Positions 1 through 7,539 of a stretch of 29,669 nucleotides of DNA are shown here, piece by piece; the stretch's first letter is position 1; each line of letters opens with the position of its first letter. The notes below the pieces were generated by a model. It was not told where the DNA came from and did no database searches. It saw nothing but the letters and a program-made list of their open reading frames with translations. The stretch lies in assembly GCA_037384445.1 (NCBI GenBank), contig JARRNY010000051.1, positions 1 through 29,669 of the forward strand, written 5' to 3'. The DNA is from Thiodiazotropha sp037384445 (GTDB lineage Bacteria > Pseudomonadota > Gammaproteobacteria > Chromatiales > Chromatiaceae). Both the position numbers and the translations under genes were made by a program.

Positions 1-578
1 GACGCAGATGCCCGTAAGGGCGCCACCGCACGCTGACTGTCACGCTCATCGCGTTCTCTGATCTCTTCAATGAGACCGGCGAGATTAACACCCAATCCCT
101 TTCCTTTCAACTGTTTATAGCGTCTTTTCGCGCGTTCTTCCGGGCTGGCCGTAAGGAAAATCTTAACCTGAGCCTGCGGAAAAACCACCGTCCCCATATC
201 GCGGCCATCCGCCACCAGGCCGGGAGCCTGGGCGTAATTCCGTTGCCAGGCCAGCAGAGCCTCCCGCACCCTGGGGATCGCCGCCACCTTCGAGGCCTGA
301 TTGCCAGCGGTCTCGGTGCGAATGGCATCGGTCACCTCCTCCTGCGCCAGGAGGACTCTGTCACCATCGAAGGACAGCGGCATGTTTTCTGCCATTTGGA
401 CCAATTTATCCACATCATCGCTACCGATCCCAGCACGGGAAGCCATGAGCCCCAGGACTCGGTAGATCGCGCCACTGTCGAGGAAGTGCCAACCGAGGGC
501 TTCCGCCACCCGCTGGGAAATGGTTCCTTTGCCGGAGCCGGATGGCCCGTCAACCGTAATAATCGGCACCTCGTTCAT
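1..578 (-). CDS. cmk: Cytidylate kinase (C-terminus cut by window edge)
   Basis: Phosphorylates CMP and dCMP to the diphosphates in the cytoplasm. The reading frame stays open from ATG 578 to the left edge, giving 192 complete codons. It starts MNEVPIITVDGPSGSGKGTI, so the P-loop GPSGSGKGT is at residues 11-19. The family signatures IRTE and ADGRDMGTVVFP follow, and the last residues seen, RDERDSQRAVAPL, match the C-terminal region of Cmk. Roughly 30-35 residues are missing at the C-terminus. The start overlaps the aroA stop as ATGA, which implies translational coupling. In related genomes rpsA normally follows cmk; it would lie outside the window. The assignment is secure. Confidence 0.95.
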   Translation of the reverse strand, partial: MNEVPIITVDGPSGSGKGTISQRVAEALGWHFLDSGAIYRVLGLMASRAGIGSDDVDKLVQMAENMPLSFDGDRVLLAQEEVTDAIRTETAGNQASKVAAIPRVREALLAWQRNYAQAPGLVADGRDMGTVVFPQAQVKIFLTASPEERAKRRYKQLKGKGLGVNLAGLIEEIRERDERDSQRAVAPLRASA

Positions 579-1897
579 GACACCTCCTGGCGGATCTGTA
601 AGCCGGCCCCCGCCGCCAGATCGACGAAGCCGGGAAATGAGGTATTGACGTTCGCGCAATCGAGAATCTCAATCGGAGCGGAAGCCTGAAGCCCCGCCAT
701 GGCAAAGGACATGGCAATACGGTGGTCGCCATGGCTCTCGACCCGGCCGCCACCGAGCTTGCCGCCGCTGATCCTGATCCCATCTGCGGTCGGCTGAGCA
801 TCGATGCCGAGCGCAGTCAGTCCGTCTGCCATGACCTGAATCCGATCGCTCTCCTTGACGCGCAACTCTTCAGCTCCGCTGAGGCGGGTGGTGCCCGTGG
901 CGCAAGCGGCGGCCACGAAGATGGCGGGGAACTCGTCAATGGCCAGGGGTACCAGCTCCTCGGGGATGTCGATCCCCCGCAGCTGGCTGGAGCGCACCCG
1001 AATGTCAGCCACCGGTTCACCTCCCACCAAGCTCTCATTCTCCAGTTCGATATCGGCCCCCATCAGTCGCAGGATGGAGATCACCCCGTCACGGGTGGGA
1101 TTGATGCCCACATGCTCCAGCACCACCTCCGAACCAGGGGCAATGGTGGCGCCGACCATAAAAAACGTAGCGGAGGAGATATCGGCAGGGACATCGATCT
1201 CACAAGCCGTGAGGCGACCGCCACCAGCCAGGGTGATGCGGTTCTGCTCACGCCTCACCGTGTAACCAAATCCTTCCAGCATGCGCTCCGTGTGGTCACG
1301 GGTTGGTGCGGGTTCGGTAACGCTGGTGTCACCTTCAGCATAAAGCCCTGCCAGTAGCACAGCCGATTTCACCTGCGCACTGGCCATGGGCAGATCGTAG
1401 GCGATCCCCTTCAGGGGATGGTTGGCTGCAATCGCCAGAGGCGCTGTACCCTGCTCGGTGGCAACGATCAACGCCCCCATCTGCGTCAATGGATCGATGA
1501 TCCGCTTCATCGGCCGGCCCGAGAGAGAGCTGTCGCCGGTCAGGGTGACACTGAGGCCATGACCTGCCAGCAACCCCGAGAGAAGCCGCATGGAGGTGCC
1601 GGAATTCCCCAGATCCAGTGGTGCTCCAGGTTCACGCAGACCGTGCATACCCACACCATGAATGGTCACCCTGCCCTCGGTCGGCCCATCGATCACCACT
1701 CCCATGGCGCGAAAGGCATTGAGCGTGGCCAGACTATCCTCACCCTCAAGAAACCCCGTCACTTCGGTCACGCCGTCGGCCAGTGAACCGAGCATGATTG
1801 AGCGATGGGAGATTGATTTGTCGCCCGGCACACGCAGACGGCCACGGAGTTTACCAGCGGGTTCTACCCGATAGCGTAAGCTTTGATCGTTTGACAT
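575..1897 (-). CDS. aroA: 3-phosphoshikimate 1-carboxyvinyltransferase (EPSP synthase)
   Basis: Sixth step of the shikimate pathway: joins phosphoenolpyruvate to shikimate-3-phosphate. About 440 residues, the normal length. The early motif RVPGDKSISHRSIMLG holds the phosphate-binding Lys/Ser, LGNSGTSMRLL forms the active-site loop, and LSGRPMKRIIDPL resembles the class II enzymes (Bacillus/CP4 type) more than the E. coli type. The late motif RVESHGDHRIAMSFAMAGL is also present. Start: the frame opens TTG(1906)-ATG(1903)-AAG-ATG(1897) with no clear Shine-Dalgarno sequence for any of them; I chose 1897 because MSNDQ resembles family N-termini, and 1903 is equally possible. The stop overlaps cmk. 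In P. aeruginosa this enzyme is fused to TyrA; here the two are separate. Confidence 0.95.
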   Translation of the reverse strand: MSNDQSLRYRVEPAGKLRGRLRVPGDKSISHRSIMLGSLADGVTEVTGFLEGEDSLATLNAFRAMGVVIDGPTEGRVTIHGVGMHGLREPGAPLDLGNSGTSMRLLSGLLAGHGLSVTLTGDSSLSGRPMKRIIDPLTQMGALIVATEQGTAPLAIAANHPLKGIAYDLPMASAQVKSAVLLAGLYAEGDTSVTEPAPTRDHTERMLEGFGYTVRREQNRITLAGGGRLTACEIDVPADISSATFFMVGATIAPGSEVVLEHVGINPTRDGVISILRLMGADIELENESLVGGEPVADIRVRSSQLRGIDIPEELVPLAIDEFPAIFVAAACATGTTRLSGAEELRVKESDRIQVMADGLTALGIDAQPTADGIRISGGKLGGGRVESHGDHRIAMSFAMAGLQASAPIEILDCANVNTSFPGFVDLAAGAGLQIRQEVS

Positions 1898-1945
1898 CTT
1901 CATCAATGGATTTTTAAATTTTGAATGGTAAATGTTGAATCGAGG

Positions 1946-1966
1946 TGATCGCTTGGCTCGCGATCA
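1946..1966 (-). other. Hairpin in the tyrA-aroA gap
   Basis: Perfect 7-bp inverted repeat TGATCGC/GCGATCA with a 7-nt loop, extendable outward by three pairs (AGG/CCT) across a one-base bulge. It sits in the roughly 90-bp gap between the tyrA stop and the aroA start, the only sizeable gap in this part of the operon. No U-tract follows on the transcribed strand, so it is not a standard terminator. An mRNA-processing or stability element is possible but unproven. Confidence 0.4.
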
Positions 1967-1992
1967 GCCTGGAATATCTGGCAATGGAGCAT

Positions 1993-2859
1993 TCATTGCA
2001 CGCCGTCGATGTACCTGTCCCTCGCCTGCTTGGCCCGCTCAAAGATCTCCAACAGCCCCTCACCATCACCCCGTTCGAGAATTGAGGCCAGCTCGTGCAA
2101 TTCATCAGCGAAGCGGGTCAGCATCCCGCCAAGCGCCTGCTGATTGGCCAGACAGATGTCCCGCCACATCACAGGATTACTCGAGGCGATCCGGGTGAAG
2201 TCCCGAAACCCGCCGGCCGCATAACGGAAGATTTCGTCATTCTCTTTCAGCCGCGCCAGACTGTCGACCAGGCTGAAAGCCAGCATGTGCGGCAGATGGC
2301 TGGTCGCCGCCAGTATCTCATCATGGTGGGTCACCGACATCTGCATGATCTCGGCACCGCAGTGACGCCACATTTGCTCAACGGCTTCAACTGCCTGCCT
2401 GTCGGTCTCAGGCAGTGGGGTGAGAATGACTCTCCGGTTGCGATAGAGCGCGGCAAACGCGGCTTCCGCCCCGCTACGTTCGGTACCGGCAATCGGATGG
2501 CCGGGAACAAAGTAGTCAGGCACTTCACCAAACACGGCGCGTAGATCGTCGACGACACTGCCTTTGACACTTCCTGCATCCGTCACCACGGCATCAGGCT
2601 TCAAGTGGTCACGCATGGCCGTCAGGGTTTCGCGCATGGCGCCCAGCGGCACCGCCAGCAGGACCATGTCGGCGCCCTGAACCGCCTCCGCCACATCGTG
2701 GGTATAGTGATCGAGGATACCGAGTTCCTGGGCCTGGATCAGGTTGGCTTCGCTGCGGCCGCAACCGACCACCTCTCTGACTACCCCCGCCTCGCGCAGG
2801 GCCAATGCTACCGAGCCGCCGATCAACCCGACACCGATGATGGCAAGTTTCTCGATCAT
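1993..2859 (-). CDS. tyrA: Prephenate/arogenate dehydrogenase, TyrA family
   Basis: Oxidative decarboxylation of prephenate (or arogenate) towards tyrosine, NAD(P)-dependent and cytoplasmic. It is 288 residues, the usual length of a stand-alone monofunctional TyrA. The Rossmann motif GVGLIGGS is at residues 9-16, and HPIAGTERSG at 121-130 holds the conserved catalytic-region His and the substrate-binding stretch. THHDEILAATSHLPHMLAF at about 177-195 is the family signature of the dimerisation domain. There is no chorismate mutase domain (unlike E. coli TyrA) and no AroA fusion (unlike Pseudomonas). The start codon overlaps the hisC stop as ATGA, so the two are coupled. Prephenate versus arogenate preference cannot be read from the sequence. 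Confidence 0.93.
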   Translation of the reverse strand: MIEKLAIIGVGLIGGSVALALREAGVVREVVGCGRSEANLIQAQELGILDHYTHDVAEAVQGADMVLLAVPLGAMRETLTAMRDHLKPDAVVTDAGSVKGSVVDDLRAVFGEVPDYFVPGHPIAGTERSGAEAAFAALYRNRRVILTPLPETDRQAVEAVEQMWRHCGAEIMQMSVTHHDEILAATSHLPHMLAFSLVDSLARLKENDEIFRYAAGGFRDFTRIASSNPVMWRDICLANQQALGGMLTRFADELHELASILERGDGEGLLEIFERAKQARDRYIDGVQ

Positions 2860-3956
2860 CTCCCGATCACCTCGCGCAGCGTGTCCAACAAACGGGCGTT
2901 CTCTGTTTCCAGGCCGATGGTAATGCGGAGATGGTTCGGCATGCCATAGTTGGCCAGGGGGCGCGTGATGCAGCCCCGCTCAAGCAGGGCTCGATCGATC
3001 GGTGCGGCTTCACGGGCAAAATCGACAGTAAGAAAATTGCCCACCGAAGGAATGGCACTCAATCCCAGCGCTTCGATCCCCTTGAGTAGCTGTTGCATAC
3101 CCTTGCGGTTCACCGCCAGAGACTGCTCGATAAAATCCTGGTCTTCCAGGGCTGCCAGCGCGGCTACTTGCGCGAGACTGTTCACATTGAAGGGCTGGCG
3201 TACCCGGTTCAACAGATCGGCAATATCGGGATGGGACAGGGCGTAACCCAGACGCAGCGAAGCCAGCCCGTAGGCCTTGGAGAAGGTACGGGTGACGATG
3301 AGGTTAGGGAACTCATCCAGCCAGAGGCGTCCATCGGGATACTCCTCCTGCGCCACATATTCCGTGTAGGCCTCGTCCAGTACCACAATAACCTCGGGCG
3401 GTAGCGAGCGAATGAAATTGTAGAGGTTATCCCGCGCCAGCCAGGTACCGGTCGGATTGTTGGGATTGGCGATCCAGACCACCCGTGTTTTCGCACTGAC
3501 CAGCTCGCGCATCGCCTGCAGATCGTGGCCAAAATCCTTTGCCGGCGCAACCACCGGATCCGCGCCTACCGCCTGGCTGCTGATGGGATAAACGGCAAAG
3601 GCATACTGAGAAAAGAGGGACTCGGTACCCGGCCCCAGAAACACCCGCGCCACCATATCGAGCACATCGTTGGAACCGTTTCCGAGCGTGATGCAGCCCG
3701 CTGGGATTGCGTGCCTGCTGGCCAGTGCCTGGCGCAGCTCATAGCCGCCACCATCGGGATAGCGGGCCAGCTCCGGCAGAGCACCGGCGATCGCCTCAGC
3801 CACCTTTGGGCTGGCGCCGAGCGGGTTTTCGTTGGAGGCGAGCTTGATCGAATGGGAGATCCCCAGTTCACGCTCCAGTTCGGCAAGCGGCTTGCCTGGC
3901 ACATAGGGCTTGAGTTCGCTGATGCCGGGATTGGAGAGTGCGAGAAATCTGTTCAT
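2856..3956 (-). CDS. hisC: Histidinol-phosphate aminotransferase (HisC2-type)
   Basis: PLP-dependent class I/II aminotransferase of 366 residues. Visible motifs are KLASNENPLGASP (39-51), WIANPNNPTG (161-170), VVLDEAYTEY (191-200) and TRTFSKAYGLASLRLGYAL, whose Lys227 should form the PLP Schiff base. The C-terminal IGLETENARLLDTLREV helix is typical of HisC. The gene lies between pheA and tyrA, not in a histidine operon. In that position it most likely also, or mainly, acts as an aromatic aminotransferase on phenylpyruvate, hydroxyphenylpyruvate or prephenate; that role is inferred from context. ATG 3956 gives a family-typical N-terminus. About 37 bp separate it from pheA. Confidence 0.93.
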   Translation of the reverse strand: MNRFLALSNPGISELKPYVPGKPLAELERELGISHSIKLASNENPLGASPKVAEAIAGALPELARYPDGGGYELRQALASRHAIPAGCITLGNGSNDVLDMVARVFLGPGTESLFSQYAFAVYPISSQAVGADPVVAPAKDFGHDLQAMRELVSAKTRVVWIANPNNPTGTWLARDNLYNFIRSLPPEVIVVLDEAYTEYVAQEEYPDGRLWLDEFPNLIVTRTFSKAYGLASLRLGYALSHPDIADLLNRVRQPFNVNSLAQVAALAALEDQDFIEQSLAVNRKGMQQLLKGIEALGLSAIPSVGNFLTVDFAREAAPIDRALLERGCITRPLANYGMPNHLRITIGLETENARLLDTLREVIGR

Positions 3957-3993
3957 GATTGGTGATAAACGGTCCTAGTCTCAAGGACAGAGA

Positions 3994-5079
3994 CTACAGC
4001 ACTGCTTTGGGATAGGAACCCAGGATTTTGACCTGAGCAGCCACCTGATCAAGCTCCTGCAGCGCCTGACGCAGATTTTTATCCTGCCGATGACCATCCA
4101 CGTCGGCAAAAAAGACATAGTCCCACTGCCCCCGGCGGGAAGGCCGTGACTCGATCCGGGTCATGCTGATGCCATACTTGGCGAAGGGACTGAGCATGGT
4201 GTGCAGCCCGCCGGCACGATTAAGCGTGGTGAACATCAGACTGGTCTTGTCGTCACCGCTGGAAGCGGCATCCTGCTGACCGATAACCAGAAACCGGGTG
4301 GTATTGCCCGGCTCGTCTTCGATATTGGCGGCCAGGGTTTCGAGTTGATAGATCTCGGCCGCCGAATCTCCAGCGATCGCCGCGACGCCCGCTTCTTCAG
4401 CCGCCAGGCGCGCCGCCTCCGCATTACTGCCCACGGCAATGCGCTCTGCATTGGGAAGATGCAGATCGAGCCAGCCACGGCACTGGGCCAGGGATTGAGA
4501 GTGGGAGTAGACCTTGCGGATCTCCGACATCTCAACATTCCGCCCAAGGAGGTTGTGTTTGATGCGCAGTGTCACCTCCCCGCAGATACGCAGCGGTGAA
4601 GCAAGGAAGGTGTCGAGAGTGTGGCTGACCACCCCTTCGGTGGAGTTCTCCACCGGCACCACCCCGTAGTGGCAGGCCCCCGCTTCCACTTCACGAAATA
4701 CATCGGGAATCGAGGTCATGGAATGGGTATGCACCGAATGACCGAAGTGTTTCAGTGCTGCGGTCTGGGTAAATGTCCCCTCCGGGCCAAGGAAAGCCAC
4801 ATTGAGGGGTTGCTCCAAAGCCAGGCAGGCCGACATGATCTCGCGAAACAGACGCGCCAGTTCTTCCCCGTCGAGCGGGCCTGTATCCCGCTCTTTCACT
4901 TTGCGCAGCACCTCGGCCTCTCGCTCGGGACGATAGAAAATCGCGTCGGGATCTTCGCTCAACTTGATACGCGCCACCTGCTGCGCAGCCTCGGCCCGCT
5001 CCACGATCAACGCCTGTAGCTGCTGATCGATCTGGTCGATGCGTTCCCTTATCGTCTTGAGTTTTTCGTCGTCGGTCAT
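3994..5079 (-). CDS. pheA: Chorismate mutase/prephenate dehydratase (P-protein)
   Basis: Bifunctional enzyme of phenylalanine synthesis, 361 residues, the normal length. Residues 1-90 are an AroQ-type chorismate mutase helix bundle (IRERIDQIDQQLQALIVERA). Residues 92-270 are the prephenate dehydratase domain, starting NVAFLGPEGTFTQTAAL, with VPVENSTEGVV and the catalytic GNTTRFLVIG. Residues 278-355 are a C-terminal ACT regulatory domain with the ESRPSRRGQWDYVFF motif that binds phenylalanine for feedback inhibition. The partner motif, usually GAL, reads GGLHTML here, a small departure from the common form. It lies 36 bp downstream of serA in the same operon. ATG 5079 has only a weak purine-rich region upstream. 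Confidence 0.95.
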   Translation of the reverse strand: MTDDEKLKTIRERIDQIDQQLQALIVERAEAAQQVARIKLSEDPDAIFYRPEREAEVLRKVKERDTGPLDGEELARLFREIMSACLALEQPLNVAFLGPEGTFTQTAALKHFGHSVHTHSMTSIPDVFREVEAGACHYGVVPVENSTEGVVSHTLDTFLASPLRICGEVTLRIKHNLLGRNVEMSEIRKVYSHSQSLAQCRGWLDLHLPNAERIAVGSNAEAARLAAEEAGVAAIAGDSAAEIYQLETLAANIEDEPGNTTRFLVIGQQDAASSGDDKTSLMFTTLNRAGGLHTMLSPFAKYGISMTRIESRPSRRGQWDYVFFADVDGHRQDKNLRQALQELDQVAAQVKILGSYPKAVL

Positions 5080-5115
5080 TCTCTGACTGGGGCCTGTTGA
5101 GACAAATCCGATAGG

Positions 5116-6297
5116 TTATCGAGACTTCGCGCTGCCAAGACTACGTACAGAGAGCACGCCGTTGATCGCTGACAGGGTGTCGAGCAATCGTTGTGAAGGC
5201 TCCTTGTCCACATCCAATAGCGTCACCGCCACATTGTCCCGGGACTTGTTCAGCATATCGAGAATATTCAAGCCTTCGGTGCCGAGATCGCTGGAGATCT
5301 GTCCCACCATGTTCGGTACATTACTGTTCACCACGGCAATGCGGAATCCGCCATTGCGCGGCAGATTGATGGTCGGAAAATTGACCGCATTGGTGATGTT
5401 GCCATTCTCCAGATAGTCACTGACCTCATCGGCCACCATGATGGCACAGTTGTCCTCCGCCTCCTTGGTCGATGCGCCGAGATGGGGCAGTGTGATAACC
5501 CGAGGGTGATCCTTCAGCAGGTTGCTGGGGAAATCGCAGACGTAAGCGTAGAGATGACCGCTATCGAGAGCCTCCACCACAGCCGCATCATCGATGATAC
5601 CGTTACGGGCGAAATTGAGCAGCACTGCACCCGGCTTCATGAGCTTGATGCGCTCGGCATTGATGGTGTTTGCAGTGGACTCGGTCAGGGGTACATGGAA
5701 GGTAACGAAATCGGCCTTCGACAGCAGATCGTCCACGCTCAAGGCCTGTTCCACCTCTGAGGCCAGTTTCCAGGCGCTCTGCACGGTGATGGTGGGATCG
5801 TAGCCGGTGACCTTCATGCCCAACGCGCGGCAGGCGTTAGCCACCTTGACGCCGATGGCGCCCAGGCCGATGACACCCATGGTCCGCCCAGGCAACTCAA
5901 AACCGACGAAGTTCTTCTTGCCCGACTCCACCTGTTTGGTGATCTCGCTGTCATCACCGGAGAGCTCGGTGGCGAACTTCCAGGACTGGCCCAGGTTTCG
6001 CGCCGCCATCAGGGCGCCGGCCAGTACCAGCTCCTTGACCGCATTGGCGTTGGCGCCTGGCGCGTTGAAGACAGGGATGCCTTTGGCTGTCATATCGGCA
6101 ACAGGGATGTTGTTGACGCCGGCTCCGGCACGACCGATCGCCTTCACCGTCTCAGGCACGCTCATATCATGCATTTTATAGGAGCGCAGGAGGATGGCAT
6201 CCGGGTGTGCCACTTCTGAAGCCACCTCATAAGAATCACGCGGCAACCGATCCAGCCCAGCAATAGAAATATTATTTAAAGTCAATATCTTATACAT
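5116..6297 (-). CDS. serA: D-3-phosphoglycerate dehydrogenase (ACT-domain short type)
   Basis: Oxidises 3-phosphoglycerate to phosphohydroxypyruvate, the first step of serine synthesis. From ATG 6297 it has 393 residues. The NAD-binding motif GVIGLGAIG is at 141-149, the catalytic-loop Arg231 lies in NFARNGIID, and the catalytic His272 in PHLGAST. The segment where many relatives carry the acid/base Glu reads YVCDFPSNL (252-260), a variant I associate with the short ACT-type enzymes. Residues 318-390 form the ACT domain (RIAVVNSNVPNMVGQ), a likely serine-feedback site. ATG 6297 is preceded by GAGAAG four bases away; an in-frame ATG at 6309 would add four residues. The gene sits beside serC, its pathway partner, a position empty in the Pseudomonas version of the cluster. 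Confidence 0.92.
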   Translation of the reverse strand: MYKILTLNNISIAGLDRLPRDSYEVASEVAHPDAILLRSYKMHDMSVPETVKAIGRAGAGVNNIPVADMTAKGIPVFNAPGANANAVKELVLAGALMAARNLGQSWKFATELSGDDSEITKQVESGKKNFVGFELPGRTMGVIGLGAIGVKVANACRALGMKVTGYDPTITVQSAWKLASEVEQALSVDDLLSKADFVTFHVPLTESTANTINAERIKLMKPGAVLLNFARNGIIDDAAVVEALDSGHLYAYVCDFPSNLLKDHPRVITLPHLGASTKEAEDNCAIMVADEVSDYLENGNITNAVNFPTINLPRNGGFRIAVVNSNVPNMVGQISSDLGTEGLNILDMLNKSRDNVAVTLLDVDKEPSQRLLDTLSAINGVLSVRSLGSAKSR

Positions 6298-6389
6298 AAT
6301 TCTTCTCATTTTACTTCACTGGCGCGCAAGGCACCATGAGCACGAAGCCCCACTCGCAAGGACTTCGCGCTACCTCCCTTTCGATTGCG

Positions 6390-7472
6390 TCAGCCGTTGA
6401 CCCGCTCGAACTCCTGCATGAATTCGATCAGGGTCTGTACCCCCGCTTCCGGCATGGCGTTATAGATGCTGGCCCGCATGCCGCCCACGGAGCGGTGCCC
6501 CTTGAGGGTCTTGAGACCGGCAGCACTCGCCTCCTGTAGAAACTTGGCATCCAGTTCCGCATCGGCCAGGGTAAAGGGCACATTCATCCAGGAACGGCTC
6601 TCCACTGAGACCGGATTGGCATAGAAGGCAGAGCCATCGATAGTGTCGTAAAGGGCCTTTGCTTTGCGCTGGTTGATCTCCGCCATACCATCCAGACCAC
6701 CTTTGCCCAGCAGCCACTTGAAGACCAGACCAGCCAGATACCAACCATAGGTAGGCGGGGTGTTGTACATGGAGCCGCCGTCACTGTGGGTGGCGTACTG
6801 AAACATCACCGGCGTGCCGTCAATGGCCTCACCGATCAGATCCTCGCGCACGATCACCAGGGTCAGTCCGGCAGGACCGATATTCTTCTGCGCGCCGGCA
6901 TAGATGATGCCGTACTTGGAGACATCGATCGGCCGCGAGAGGATGGTTGAGGAGAAGTCAGCCACCAGTGGCACACCCCCGGTCTCAGGCACGTAGGGAA
7001 ACTCCACGCCCTGAATGGTCTCGTTGGGAGTGTAATGGACATAGGCGGCGTCCCCACTGAGATTCAGATCCGACTGCGACGGCGTGGTCGTGAACTTGCT
7101 CTCCTCGGTAGAGGCAGCGAGGTTGACTTCGGCATAGCGCTTGGCCTCGGAGATGGCTTTCTTCGACCAGGAGCCGGTATTGATGTAGTCGACCTTTTTG
7201 TTCTCGCGGGTCAGGTTCATCGGCACCATGGCGAACTGGCTCGAGGCACCGCCCTGCAGGAACATCACTTTGTAGTTGTCGGGTACCGCCATCAACTGGC
7301 GAAGATCGGCCTCTGCCTGCTCGGCAATCGACATGAACTCTTTGCCGCGATGGCTCATCTCCATGACCGACATCCCACTACCCTGCCAATCCAACATTTC
7401 GTTTTGAGCCTGCTGCAAAACAGCTTCAGGCAACATGGCGGGACCGGCACTGAAATTAAAGACTCGCGACAT
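6390..7472 (-). CDS. serC: Phosphoserine aminotransferase
   Basis: Class V PLP aminotransferase converting phosphohydroxypyruvate to phosphoserine (and the matching step of pyridoxal phosphate synthesis). It is 360 residues, full length. The N-terminal VFNFSAGPAMLPEAVL, FLQGGASSQFAMVPMNL (71-87) and YAGAQKNIGPAGLTLVIVRE, with Lys196 as the PLP-binding residue, are diagnostic. The C-terminal GHRSVGGMRASIYNAMP completes the fold. The start at 7472 is preceded by AGAGGGA, a good Shine-Dalgarno sequence. It lies between gyrA and serA. The 67-bp AT-rich gap after gyrA shows no terminator, so gyrA read-through is possible. Confidence 0.96.
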   Translation of the reverse strand: MSRVFNFSAGPAMLPEAVLQQAQNEMLDWQGSGMSVMEMSHRGKEFMSIAEQAEADLRQLMAVPDNYKVMFLQGGASSQFAMVPMNLTRENKKVDYINTGSWSKKAISEAKRYAEVNLAASTEESKFTTTPSQSDLNLSGDAAYVHYTPNETIQGVEFPYVPETGGVPLVADFSSTILSRPIDVSKYGIIYAGAQKNIGPAGLTLVIVREDLIGEAIDGTPVMFQYATHSDGGSMYNTPPTYGWYLAGLVFKWLLGKGGLDGMAEINQRKAKALYDTIDGSAFYANPVSVESRSWMNVPFTLADAELDAKFLQEASAAGLKTLKGHRSVGGMRASIYNAMPEAGVQTLIEFMQEFERVNG

Positions 7473-7539
7473 CTTTCCCTCTCAACTTATTGATTCAATA
7501 CTAATATTTACCCGCTCTTCGAGGTTCGGGACCAACCTG

